Positions 14,943 to 23,778 of a stretch of 28,249 nt of DNA are shown piece by piece. Each line of letters starts with the position of its first letter. The stretch's first letter is position 1. The notes beneath the pieces are model-generated. The model was not told where the DNA came from. It worked only from the letters and a program-made list of their open reading frames with translations, and made no database searches. Source of the DNA: Polyangiaceae bacterium (GTDB taxonomy: Bacteria; Myxococcota; Polyangia; Polyangiales; Polyangiaceae); contig JAICTU010000044.1 in the NCBI GenBank assembly GCA_025936205.1, positions 1 through 28,249 on the forward strand, given 5' to 3'. The translations under genes were made by a program, and so were the position numbers.

Positions 14943-17105
14943 GTGAGAGCGCGTACGCGAGAGCCGTTACCGAGGCTATGGCTGGACGACGGCGTGCAGG
15001 CGCTGCGCGCCCTCTGGGGCGCGCCGCGCTTTTCCGTGCCCGCCCTGCTCTCGCTGGCGCTCGGCATCGGCGCGTCGACGGCCGTGTTTGCGCTGTTCAG
15101 CGCGCTGCTGTTGCGGCCGTTGCGCTTCCACGACGAGCAGCGGCTGGTCGCCGTGTCCGTGCAGACGGCCTCACGCGCTGGGTCCGGCATGGACCTGTTC
15201 GGCATGTCGGCGCCGTTCGCGCGCGAGCTGGGCGAGCTCCGCTCTGTGTTCGCGTCCTTCAGCGCCTACCGCATGCGCGAAGTCACGCTCACGGAGGGAG
15301 GCGCGGGGCGCCTGGCTCATGCCGCGATGGTCACGCCCGAGTTCTTCGACACGCTGCAGCCGCAGGTCACGCTCGGGCGCACCTTCCACCAACAGGGACC
15401 AGCTCCGGACGGGGCCGACGTGGTCGTGCTCCGTCGCGGCTACTGGCTCTCGGCACTGGGAGGCGCCGCGGTCGTTGGCCGCAGCGTGCTGATCGACGGT
15501 GAGCCGAAGACGATCCTCGGCGTGCTCGATGATGACGCGGCGCAGCCCGCCGAGGCGGATCTCTGGCTGCCCAGGCAGTTTACCGCGTACGACGACGAGC
15601 ATCGCTTCCTGATCCCCTTCCATGGTCTAGCGCGCCTGGCGCCCGGGCTCTCGCTCGCGGCCGCTCAGGAGCGGCTGCGCGAAGACGCGCTTCAGCGCGA
15701 CATCCGGAGCGGGGACGGCACGCTGTGCGCTGCCCAGCTGGAGTCGTTCCGGGACAACGTAGTGGGTGAGAAGCGAGGGCTCGTGACGCTGCTCGCCGTC
15801 GCCGCAGCCGCCTTGTTTCTGCTCGCCTGCGCCAATGTGGCGGCGTTGCTGGTGACGCGCGCCACCGCGACCAGCCACTCGCTGGCCGTGCGCCGCGCGC
15901 TCGGCGCTGGAGCGATGACGTTGCTCCGCCACAGCGCTCTCGAGATATTGATCGCGAGCCTCGCGAGGGCGCTCGCCGGGACGTTGATCGCGGCGGCGCT
16001 GCTGCGCCTGGCCAATGCCGAGTGGCGTGGCCTCGAGCTGACGCCGGCGCGGCTCGATCTTCGTGTGCTCGTTGGCCTCGCTGCACTCGCGCTCCTGGGT
16101 GGGCTGCTGATCGGCATCAGTCCGGCGCTGCACAGCCTGCGCATCCAGCCGATGGACGCCTTGCGTGCCAGTGGCCGCAGCACGAGCGGGCCCGGAGCGC
16201 GGCGCTTGCGCGAACTGCTCGTCGCGGTGCAGGTGGCGGCCAGCGTGGTGCTGCTGGGCGGTGCGGGGCTCATCGTGCGCTCGGTGCGTAATCTGGAACA
16301 GCTCGATCCCGGTTTCGATCGGCGGCGGTGGGGTTGCGCATCCTGCTGCCGGCGGCTTCCCAAGACCCATCAGTTCCGTCCGCTCCTGCCGGCCATCGGA
16401 CACGAGATCACCATGGGCCCGCGACCTGACCGGGCTACGCCCTGGCTGCGCATCGTCGGCGTCGTCGAAGACACTCTGGAGCAGGACCTGACGCACTCCG
16501 TTCCGCCGGTCGTGTACACTCCCTACAACGGCAAGTTCAGGCCCCACGGGGACAGCTTCGCGGTGGTGGTGCGCAGCTCCACCGAGCCCGAGCAAGCCCT
16601 CGCCGCGCTGCAGGGCGCCGTGCGCGAGCTGGACGCCAGCTTGCCCGTCTATGAGGCGGACGTTCTGCGCACGCTCACCGAGCGTTCTTACTGGCAGACG
16701 CGCGCGCTGGGCGTCGCGCTCTCTTGCTTTGCGTTCGCGTCGGTCGTGCTCGCCGCCATCGGACTGTTCGGCGTCACCAGTTACAACGTCTCCGAGCGCG
16801 CCAGCGAGATCGCGATCCGGCGCGCCCTGGGTGCGAGCCGCGCCGCCATCGCTCGGATGGTCCTGCGCGACACCCTGCGCGTCGTGGCTTGCGGGCTCGT
16901 GCTCGGCCTGTCGGGGGCCTGGGCGGTTCGCTCGCTGCTGGCCAGCTTCGTGTATGGGGTCACCAGCGCCGATCCGCTCACATACGTCGGCGTGAGCCTC
17001 GGTGTGTCGGTGCTCGCCGTGCTGGCAGCCCTCGCGGGCGCCCGAGCCGCGACGAGGTCCGACCCCTCACGCACGTTGATGCGGCCGCGAGGGGCTGCCA
17101 GTTAG
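14943..17105 (+). pseudogene. ADOP-type (FtsX/MacB fold) ABC permease with probable internal deletion
   Basis: The 720-residue product matches the duplicated orphan permeases of the MacB/FtsX superfamily. It has a first helix with SLALGIGASTAVFALFSALL (about 37-56) and a large periplasmic domain (about 60-265). A three-helix block follows (about 275-400, including RRALGAGAMTLLRHS), then a further helix, a second periplasmic domain and a last helix block with EIAIRRALGASRAAI. The second periplasmic domain is far too short. After QLDPGFD (near 16318) the frame reads RRRWGCASCCRR, unlike the family, then resumes at AIGHEITMGP and WLRIVGVVED (from about 16395). Shifting by one base in the CGG run near 16320 gives a more family-like AAVGLRILLPAA. 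I infer a frameshift plus loss of roughly 130-150 residues. The start is GTG 14943, with no clear Shine-Dalgarno. Confidence 0.7.
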
Positions 17106-17160
17106 CTGAAGATCAGACAGCGACACCGATCCTCGCTCACCTCGGCGTACCCTCAGCGCC

Positions 17161-17215
17161 CCAGGGCCTACCAGGTCCTGCACCGATTTGCGGTGCCGGG
17201 TTTGGAGATCCCTGG
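17161..17215 (+). other. Foldable intergenic segment after the permease
   Basis: CCAGGG at 17161-17166 can pair with CCCTGG at 17210-17215, enclosing a second stem GCACCG/CGGTGC (17180-17185 with 17191-17196, loop ATTTG). It lies in the 199-bp gap between the permease and the first VWA gene. It could be a terminator or leader structure. It is not a tRNA. Confidence 0.25.
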
Positions 17216-17304
17216 ATTGCACGTAGGCTTCTAGAGAGCCTTCGCGGCTGCCTGTCGCGCGACCCCGATCGCTCTCTCTTCACTTGTCCACGGAGGGCGA
17301 CTGC

Positions 17305-19317
17305 GTGAACCTACGGAGCTGGTCGGGCTGGGGTCTGCTGATGGTGCTGACCGGATGCGGCGGCGTGGGAAGCGGTGATGAGCCGGACGCGTCGCCCGTG
17401 TGCGGAGCAGAGCCGTGTGGACGCCCCCAGCCGCCCGCCGACGCCGGAGCGCCGGAGCTCGACGCCGGCATTCACAGCCCGCCGCCGGCCGTGGACGCAG
17501 GCCTGCTCCCGGCTACACACGACAAGATCGACCTGCTGTTCATGATCGATAACTCGATCTCGATGAGCGACAAGCAGGCCATCTTGCGCGCCGCGGTGCC
17601 GGACCTGGTGAACCGCCTGGTGAATCCGATCTGCGTCGACGCTCAGGGGAGTACCTATCCGGCACCCACCGACGCTGCTGCCGCCTGCCCCGTGGGTCAG
17701 CGCCGGCAGTTCAGGCCGGTGAGCGACATCAACATCGGCATCGTCTCCTCCAGCCTCGGCGATGCGGGCGCCAACGTCGCGTGCCCGTCGTCGGAAACCG
17801 CTCCCCGGTTCGTTCCGGACCGGGTCGACATGGCGCACCTGATGGGCAGCTTGACCCGTGGCGCCGCAACGGGTGCCAACGCGCAAGGCTTCCTGGAGTG
17901 GCGAGTCGGTGGTGCAAACCCCACCGATCCGGACACGTTCAGCGCCAACGTGCAGAAGCAGGTCAGCGCCGTAGGAGAGCGGGGTTGCGGCTGGGAAGCA
18001 AACCTCGAGAGCTGGTATCGCTTCCTGATCGATCCGGTGCCCTACAAGCAGCTGGCTCGCGTGGCGTGCTCGGGCACCGCCTCCACGGCGCTCAACTGCG
18101 TGCAGCCGCTGACCGACGCCAATAGCCGCGTCGTGCTGGATGACACCCTGCTCGCCCAGCGCGCCGCCTTCCTGCGCGACGATTCGCTGGTCGCCATCAT
18201 CATGCTGAGCGACGAGAACGACTGCTCCGCTCAGGTGGGCAACCAGACCTGGGTAGTGTTCAACATCGACGATACGCGCCCCATGTACAAGGGTTCGACG
18301 GTGTGCGCCACCAACCCCAACGACAAGTGCTGCTACTCGTGCCCGCTCCTGCCGCCGGAGGGCTGTGCGCTGGATCCCGCTTGTCAGTCCGACCCTCAGA
18401 ACCAGTACCGGCTGCCCCAGCAGCAGGATGGGCAAAACCTGCGCTGCTTCGAGCAGAAGCGCCGCTTCGGCCTGAGCTTCCTCTATCCGACGCAGCGCTA
18501 TGTGAACGCGCTCACGCAGTTCCAGCTTTGCACGAGCGCGCTGGATCTCTCCACGGACGACTGCGAAGCGAGCGACCTCCGGACCAATCCGCTGTTCGCG
18601 GGCGGACGATCGCCATCAGCGGTCTTCCTCGCTGGCATCGTGGGCGTACCCTGGCAAGCGATCCAGGCCACGGTGGACCCTTACGGGAAGCCAGTCCCGG
18701 ACGACAATCTGCGCTTCAAGAGCTACGCGGAGCTCACGCTGGACCACACCTGGGATCAGATCGTGGGTTCACCTGGGGTCCCCTGGCAGGCTGCGACAGG
18801 CACCAAGCCCGAGGTGCAGGGTACGCCCCCCATCGCGCCCACGCTGCCGCAGATGGTGGAGAGCCCCGCCTTCCCGCGAGCAGGCGTAACGGTGGGCAAT
18901 CCGATCAACGGGCGCGACTATGACACGACGCAGGGCACCGCCACGCAAAGCGGCGATCCGCCGAGGGCTGATGACCTGCAGTACGCCTGCATCTTCCCGC
19001 TGTCTCCCCCGCGCGACTGCTCTCAACTGAGCCCCGCCACGGACAACTGCGACTGCTACCAGGGCGTGCTGGATCGGCCGCTCTGCGAGCAGACGCCGGG
19101 CGTGACCCCGCCGAGCAGGACCCAATACTGGGCGAAAGCGTATCCGGGCTCGCGCGAGCTCCAGGTGCTGAAGGATCTGGGCGCGAAGACCACGAACTCG
19201 ATCGTGGCCTCCATCTGCGCTCGCAACGTGGACCACCCCGAGAACCCCGATTTCGGCTATCGACCCGCCGTCGCTGCCATCATCGAGCGCCTGCAGAGCC
19301 AATTGCCGGGCCGCTGA
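17305..19317 (+). CDS. VWA-domain lipoprotein (paralogue 1)
   Basis: This 670-residue protein starts at GTG 17305, chosen because GGAGGG (17292-17297) lies 7 bases before it; an in-frame TTG at 17284 has no such site. The signal peptide ends in a strong lipobox VLTGC (Cys18), followed by an Asp/Pro/Ala-rich linker (about 25-70). A von Willebrand A-type domain begins at about 75 with the metal-binding MIDAS pattern DNSIS (82-86) and a later SDENDCS near 300. Many cysteines after that (for example KCCYSC and NCDCYQG) suggest disulfide bonding, so it is extracytoplasmic. Function is unknown; VWA domains usually bind protein partners through a metal ion. It is clearly homologous along almost its whole length to the gene at 20033-21979, with which it converges. 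Confidence 0.88.
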   Translation: MNLRSWSGWGLLMVLTGCGGVGSGDEPDASPVCGAEPCGRPQPPADAGAPELDAGIHSPPPAVDAGLLPATHDKIDLLFMIDNSISMSDKQAILRAAVPDLVNRLVNPICVDAQGSTYPAPTDAAAACPVGQRRQFRPVSDINIGIVSSSLGDAGANVACPSSETAPRFVPDRVDMAHLMGSLTRGAATGANAQGFLEWRVGGANPTDPDTFSANVQKQVSAVGERGCGWEANLESWYRFLIDPVPYKQLARVACSGTASTALNCVQPLTDANSRVVLDDTLLAQRAAFLRDDSLVAIIMLSDENDCSAQVGNQTWVVFNIDDTRPMYKGSTVCATNPNDKCCYSCPLLPPEGCALDPACQSDPQNQYRLPQQQDGQNLRCFEQKRRFGLSFLYPTQRYVNALTQFQLCTSALDLSTDDCEASDLRTNPLFAGGRSPSAVFLAGIVGVPWQAIQATVDPYGKPVPDDNLRFKSYAELTLDHTWDQIVGSPGVPWQAATGTKPEVQGTPPIAPTLPQMVESPAFPRAGVTVGNPINGRDYDTTQGTATQSGDPPRADDLQYACIFPLSPPRDCSQLSPATDNCDCYQGVLDRPLCEQTPGVTPPSRTQYWAKAYPGSRELQVLKDLGAKTTNSIVASICARNVDHPENPDFGYRPAVAAIIERLQSQLPGR

Positions 19318-19339
19318 GTGACGGAGCCACCGGGCGCGC

Positions 19340-19951
19340 TCAGAACCGCGCAGCGGCGGCCACGCCGATCGTCAGATCGTAGACGAGATCCTGATGGGGC
19401 AGCCAGCGATACTCCAGGTCTACGTTGGCGCCGAGCCGCTCGCTGGCCCAGCCATAAAGGCCGGCGGATGCGGCCCAGCCGAAGTGTGGGGCGAAGTCGC
19501 TCTCCCGCACCAGATCCGCGGCGAGCCCCGTGCCCAGGTAGGCCTCCAGACGCTCCGTCCACTCGAAGGGCATTTCCAGGAGCGCGCCGGCGGGCACCTC
19601 CCAGCCCTCCTGAGAATTGAAGGCCAGCGCGCTCAGCGCGAGGTTGAGCCAACCGTGCACCAGGGCCCGCTCGTAGCCGAGCCCCACACCGAGGTGATGC
19701 GCTAGCACGCGCGATTCCTCGGACTCGGCCGCCGCACTCTCGACCGTCGGCGCTTCTGCGGTGCGCAAGCTCTCGATGTAGGCGAGGCGCAGCGTGACGG
19801 TGTTGCCGAAGCTCGCCATCTCCTGGGCGCCCTCGGCATCAGCACCCTTTTCCCCTGGTTCCTCGGCGGCGGCAGGAGCCGCGCTCAGGCCGAGCAGCGC
19901 AGCAGTAGCCAAAGTGCCAACAGTACAGAACAGATTCGCGCGAGACATCAT
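19340..19951 (-). CDS. Small outer-membrane beta-barrel-like protein
   Basis: This 203-residue protein has a clear signal peptide with a likely cleavage after PAAA (about residue 29). A short acidic, low-complexity segment (about 30-45) follows, then alternating polar/hydrophobic strands with frequent Gly and aromatic residues. It ends in Phe (VAAAARF), as expected for a beta-barrel recognised by the BAM complex. The length suggests about 8 strands. Two adjacent ATG codons (19951 and 19948) could start it; the upstream GAG is weak. It lies between two convergent VWA lipoprotein paralogues, on the same strand as the second, 81 bp after that gene's stop, so it may be co-transcribed with it. The partner role is inferred from position only. 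Confidence 0.75.
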   Translation of the reverse strand: MMSRANLFCTVGTLATAALLGLSAAPAAAEEPGEKGADAEGAQEMASFGNTVTLRLAYIESLRTAEAPTVESAAAESEESRVLAHHLGVGLGYERALVHGWLNLALSALAFNSQEGWEVPAGALLEMPFEWTERLEAYLGTGLAADLVRESDFAPHFGWAASAGLYGWASERLGANVDLEYRWLPHQDLVYDLTIGVAAAARF

Positions 19952-19977
19952 GGCAAGCTCGAGTCTGCCCAGCAGAC

Positions 19978-19995
19978 GGCGCTCCGGCTAGCGCC
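19978..19995 (-). other. Short hairpin between VWA paralogue 2 and the barrel gene
   Basis: GGCGCT at 19978-19983 pairs with AGCGCC at 19990-19995 around a 6-base loop. On the minus strand it is downstream of the VWA gene and upstream of the barrel gene, so it could be a partial terminator or part of the barrel leader. No T-run is present. Confidence 0.3.
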
Positions 19996-20032
19996 GATAG
20001 TCCGCTGCGCGCAACTTTTCTCCGCGGCGCGC

Positions 20033-21979
20033 CTACGGTGCCACCGCGGGCGGCAGCCGCTCCGCCATGCGCGAAATGAGCGCTTCCATGGCGGGGCGGT
20101 AACCGTAATTGGGGCTGCTGGTGTCCCTCACCTCCAGCGCGCAGATCGAGGCCACGATCGAGTTGCTGGTGCGTTCTCCGTAGTCCTTCAACACCTGCAG
20201 CTCGCGCAGGCCAGGATAGGCTTTGCCCCAGTATTGCGTGGTGCCCGCCACACTCGTGCCAGGCGCCTGCTCGCAGAGCGGGCGATCCAGCACGCCCTGG
20301 TAGCAGTCGCAGTTGTCTTGGTTAGGATTGAGGGCGGCGCAATCGCGCGGAACCGGCAGCGGCGAGATGCAGGCGTACTGCAGATCGTCGGCTCTCGGCG
20401 GGGTGCCCGGCTCGGTGGCTGTGCCCTGGGTCGTGTCATACTCGCGACCGTTCAGCGCGTTACCCGCGCTGACGCCCATTCGCGGCGACGGGCTCTCCAC
20501 CATCTGCGGCAACGTGGGCGGCACCGCGGGGCTGCTCGGGACCTCCGGCCGCGAGCCCTTGCGCTCCTGCCAGGCCACCCCGGGTGAACCCAGGATCTGA
20601 TCCCAGACGCCCCCGCTGGTGAGCTCCTCGTAGGTCTTGAAACGCACCGGACGGGGCACGCTGCCGGGCGCAGAATCGGCACTGTTAGCCGACTCGAGCG
20701 CCTGAGGCGGCACGCCGATGATGCCGGTGAGCAGGACCTGAGACGGCGAGCGCCCGCTCTCGAACAGCGGGTTGGGGAAAATGTCCTGCTCGTCGCAGCC
20801 CTCGAGCGAGAGATCGAGCGCGCTCCAGCACAGCTCGCTCTGGGTGAGCGCGTTCACGTAGCGCTGCGTGGGATAGAGAAAGTCGACGCCAAAGCGCCGC
20901 TTCTGGTCGAAGCAACGCAGGTTCTGGCCATCGAGCTCGGGCGTGAGACGGTTCTCGTTTTGTCGATCGGCCCGGCAAGCGGGATCCAGCGCACAGCCCT
21001 TGGGCGGTTCCAGTGCACACGAATGGCAGCACTTGTCGTTTGCGTCTTCCGCGCAGGTGGAGGAAGCCTTGATCATCGGGCGCGTGTCCTCGATGTTGAA
21101 GGCCACCCAGGTCTGATTGCCGATCTGAGCGGAGCAGTCGTTCTCGTCGGTCAACATCACGATCGCGACCAGCGAATCCGGTCGCAGAAACGCGTCACGC
21201 TGGTCGAGCAGCGTGTCGTCCAGCAGGAAGCGCCCGTCTTCGCCCGTGGCGCGCTGGATGCAGTTGAGCGCGGTCGAGCTGCTGCCCGGGCACTGGATGC
21301 GTGCCAGCTGCTGGTAGGGCACCGGATCGATCAAGAAGCGGTACCAGCTCTCGAGCTGCGCCTCCCAGCCGCAACCGCTCTCGCCCACGTCCTTCACCAG
21401 CTCCTGAAAGTTGCGATTGAATTCAGTGGCGTCGGTGCTGCCCGCGTGCCACTCGAGAAAGCCCTGCGCGTTGGTCTGGGCACGGTTTCTCGGCAAGCTG
21501 CCCAAGAGGTGCCCCATGTCGACCTGATCCGGCCGGTACTTGGCGAAGCCGTTGTTGGCCGGACACGCCACGTTGGCGCCGGCGTCGCCGAGGCTGGAGG
21601 AGATGATGCCGACATGGATGTCGCCGATCGGCTGGAACTCCTGATGTTGCCCGGTGGGGCACGTTGCCGAGCCCTCTGGCGGAGGCGGATACAGCGTGCC
21701 CTGGCCGTCCACGCACAGGGGACGCACCAGCCGGCTCATCAGATCCGGCAGCACGGCGCCCAGGATCTGCTGCTTGTCGCTCATGGAAATCGAGTTGTCG
21801 ATCATGAGCAGCAGATCGACCTTGTCGATGGCTGCGGTACTCACCGGCACCACCGCTCGAGCGCTCGCCACTCGGGCTGCTGGCACCTCGCGCGCGGGCT
21901 CAGCGCCGCCGTCTCCGCTGTCGCCCCCGGTACAGCCGCTCGCCACCAGGGTCGTTGCCACGATCCACGACGCTTTCAT
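20033..21979 (-). CDS. VWA-domain lipoprotein (paralogue 2)
   Basis: This 648-residue protein has a signal peptide with lipobox VASGC (Cys16), a short linker, and a VWA domain beginning near residue 54 with the MIDAS pattern DNSIS (61-65) and a later TDENDCS. It shares with paralogue 1 nearly identical blocks such as LESWYRFLIDPVPY, YPTQRYVNALTQ, CDCYQGVLDRPLCEQ and TSNSIVASIC, with cysteines in the same order. It differs mainly in the linker and in a short insertion (SANSADSAPGSVPRP). The ATG is fixed by a strong GGAGGT (21993-21988) 8 bases upstream. Function is unknown; the conserved MIDAS suggests metal-dependent protein binding at the cell surface. It is oriented head-on to paralogue 1 with the barrel gene between them. 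Confidence 0.88.
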   Translation of the reverse strand: MKASWIVATTLVASGCTGGDSGDGGAEPAREVPAARVASARAVVPVSTAAIDKVDLLLMIDNSISMSDKQQILGAVLPDLMSRLVRPLCVDGQGTLYPPPPEGSATCPTGQHQEFQPIGDIHVGIISSSLGDAGANVACPANNGFAKYRPDQVDMGHLLGSLPRNRAQTNAQGFLEWHAGSTDATEFNRNFQELVKDVGESGCGWEAQLESWYRFLIDPVPYQQLARIQCPGSSSTALNCIQRATGEDGRFLLDDTLLDQRDAFLRPDSLVAIVMLTDENDCSAQIGNQTWVAFNIEDTRPMIKASSTCAEDANDKCCHSCALEPPKGCALDPACRADRQNENRLTPELDGQNLRCFDQKRRFGVDFLYPTQRYVNALTQSELCWSALDLSLEGCDEQDIFPNPLFESGRSPSQVLLTGIIGVPPQALESANSADSAPGSVPRPVRFKTYEELTSGGVWDQILGSPGVAWQERKGSRPEVPSSPAVPPTLPQMVESPSPRMGVSAGNALNGREYDTTQGTATEPGTPPRADDLQYACISPLPVPRDCAALNPNQDNCDCYQGVLDRPLCEQAPGTSVAGTTQYWGKAYPGLRELQVLKDYGERTSNSIVASICALEVRDTSSPNYGYRPAMEALISRMAERLPPAVAP

Positions 21980-22137
21980 CTCGCCTTACCTCCGCGTGTC
22001 GCACGGAAAACGTGACCCACGGACACTCATCGGTCAAATGCCCTCCCTGTGACCGAGCGACGGCTGCCGGCGACAGTACCGGTCAACCAAAGTTGCCTCT
22101 ACGGGGCCGTCCTGTCGTGGGTAGGCCGGTGAATGCA

Positions 22138-22171
22138 GGGCGGAAAGCCCCCGTGCTGCCGCAGGGCACGG
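22138..22171 (+). promoter_or_regulatory. Two tandem hairpins upstream of malQ
   Basis: GGGC/GCCC (22138-22141 with 22147-22150) is followed directly by CCGTGC/GCACGG (22151-22156 with 22166-22171), then a moderately T-rich GTTGTTG. The pair ends 20 bases before the GTG of malQ. It may be an attenuator or leader structure. It does not match a known riboswitch that I can recognise. Confidence 0.3.
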
Positions 22172-22190
22172 TTGTTGCTGCGCCGGAAGC

Positions 22191-23738
22191 GTGAAGCAAC
22201 ACTCTCCGTTCGGGCAGCGTTCCGCCGGAATCCTGCTGCATGTGACGAGCTTGCCGGGCCCGCACGGCAACGGCGATCTGGGTTCGGAGGCGCGCCGCTT
22301 CGTCGACTTTCTCGCACGAGCGGGGCAGCGCTGGTGGCAGACGTTGCCCGTCAACCCGGTGGGGGAGGGCAACTCGCCCTACAGCGGTGCGTCGGCGTTT
22401 GCGGGCAATCCACTGCTGATCAACCTGGAGGATCTGTGCGAGGAAGGCTTGCTGGAGCCGGATCAGGTGCGCGGCAAGCTCGAGCCCGGGCGAGCCAGCT
22501 ATGACGAGGCGCGGGCGTTGCGCGGGGCCGCCTTGCGCCGCGCCTTCGAACGGCACGAGCGCAGGCCGCGCCGGCTCGCGTCCGCGCTCGATGGCTTCCG
22601 CCGGCAGGCGCGCTACTGGTTGCCCGACTATGCGCTCTACATGGCCCTCCACCGGTCGCACCAGCAGCGTCCCTGGACCAGCTGGCCGCGGGCGCTGGCA
22701 CGCCGCGAGCCGCGTGAGCTTACCCGCGCTCGACGGGAGCTCGCCCGCGAGGTGGCTTACCACGAGTTCGAGCAGCTCTTGTTCCGGCGCCAGTGGCGAG
22801 CGCTACGCGAGTACGCGCGCGCTCGGGGCGTGAGCTGGATCGGGGACGCGCCAATCTTCGTCGCACACGAGAGCGCCGACGTCTGGTCGCGAGCGCCGTT
22901 CTTCCTTCTGGATCGTGCAGGTCAGCCCACGCACGTGGCGGGTGTTCCACCCGATTATTTCTCCAAGACAGGTCAGCGCTGGGGCAATCCCCTGTATCGC
23001 TGGCGCGCGATCGAGAACTCCGGCTTCGAGTGGTGGATCGAACGCTTTCGTACGCTGCTCGAGCACTTCGACGTCGTGCGGCTCGATCACTTCATCGGCT
23101 TCGCGCGCTACTGGCGCGTCCCCTCGAGCGAGCCGACCGCCGAGAAGGGGAGCTGGCAGCCGGCGCCCGGTCGGGCGCTGTTCGCTGCGGCGCGTGCGGC
23201 GCTGGGGGCCGTGCCCTTCATCGCGGAAGATCTCGGGGAGGTGACGGCAGAAGTGCGCGCCCTGCGCGACGAGTTCAGCATGCCGGGCATGCGCATTCTG
23301 CAGTTCGCCTTCGGCAGCGATGGGCAAGCAGATCAGTTTCTGCCGCATCGCTACGTCCCTCATGCGGTGGCATACACCGGCACGCACGACAATCAGACCT
23401 TCCGTGGCTGGTTCGAGGACGACGGCTCGGGCGGCCCGCGGCCGGCGCGACAGGTGCGCAAGGAGCGCCAGGCCGCCGTCGCCTACCTCGCCGGACCGAG
23501 CGCCAAAGGCGCGCTCGCCGAGCCGCACTGGGAGGCGCTGCGCGCGCTCTACGCGTCCGTTGCAGGCACCGTGATCGCGCCGCTACAAGATGTGCTCGGC
23601 CTCGGCGACGAGGCGCGCATGAACCACCCCGGCGCGCCCGCCGGCAACTGGGAGTGGCGGCTGCCCAAGCGAACGCTCGAGCTCCGGGTGGCCCGGCGCC
23701 TGCGCGAGCTGGCGCGCGTGTACGAGCGGCTGCCTTGA
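22191..23738 (+). CDS. malQ: 4-alpha-glucanotransferase (amylomaltase, GH77)
   Basis: This 515-residue cytoplasmic enzyme moves alpha-1,4-glucan chains between maltodextrins or glycogen-type acceptors, as in maltose and glycogen metabolism. GH77 signatures are intact: SAGILLHVTSLPGPHGNGDLG at the N-terminus (residues 11-31), SPYSGASAFAGNPLLI (62-77), the nucleophile Asp299 in VRLDHFIGF, acid/base Glu346 in IAEDLGE and Asp400 in TGTHDNQT. The length is normal for bacterial MalQ. The start is the GTG at 22191, which gives the typical short N-terminus; the Shine-Dalgarno is weak (GGAAGC just before it). It stands alone, converging with the MATE gene; a link to the sugar importer about 11 kb upstream is possible but not shown. 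Confidence 0.95.
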   Translation: MKQHSPFGQRSAGILLHVTSLPGPHGNGDLGSEARRFVDFLARAGQRWWQTLPVNPVGEGNSPYSGASAFAGNPLLINLEDLCEEGLLEPDQVRGKLEPGRASYDEARALRGAALRRAFERHERRPRRLASALDGFRRQARYWLPDYALYMALHRSHQQRPWTSWPRALARREPRELTRARRELAREVAYHEFEQLLFRRQWRALREYARARGVSWIGDAPIFVAHESADVWSRAPFFLLDRAGQPTHVAGVPPDYFSKTGQRWGNPLYRWRAIENSGFEWWIERFRTLLEHFDVVRLDHFIGFARYWRVPSSEPTAEKGSWQPAPGRALFAAARAALGAVPFIAEDLGEVTAEVRALRDEFSMPGMRILQFAFGSDGQADQFLPHRYVPHAVAYTGTHDNQTFRGWFEDDGSGGPRPARQVRKERQAAVAYLAGPSAKGALAEPHWEALRALYASVAGTVIAPLQDVLGLGDEARMNHPGAPAGNWEWRLPKRTLELRVARRLRELARVYERLP

Positions 23739-23752
23739 CCCCCAGCTGGGGG
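23739..23752. terminator. Short palindrome between malQ and the MATE gene
   Basis: CCCCCAGCTGGGGG starts directly after the malQ stop codon and lies 26 bases before the end of the convergent MATE gene. As RNA it gives a 5-bp GC stem with an AGCT loop on either strand. It is a plausible but short bidirectional terminator. Confidence 0.45.
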
Positions 23753-23778
23753 AAGCAAATGCGCTTCGAGAGCGGCGA

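Noticed and set aside
17161..17220. Possible tRNA-like segment with a GGGTTTGG...CCC arm
   Set aside because: The T-loop length and sequence do not fit, and no acceptor stem or anticodon arm can be drawn.
22110..22180. Possible cobalamin riboswitch before malQ (GGTGAATGC with GCTGCCGC)
   Set aside because: The order and spacing of the conserved boxes do not match, and malQ is not a usual target.
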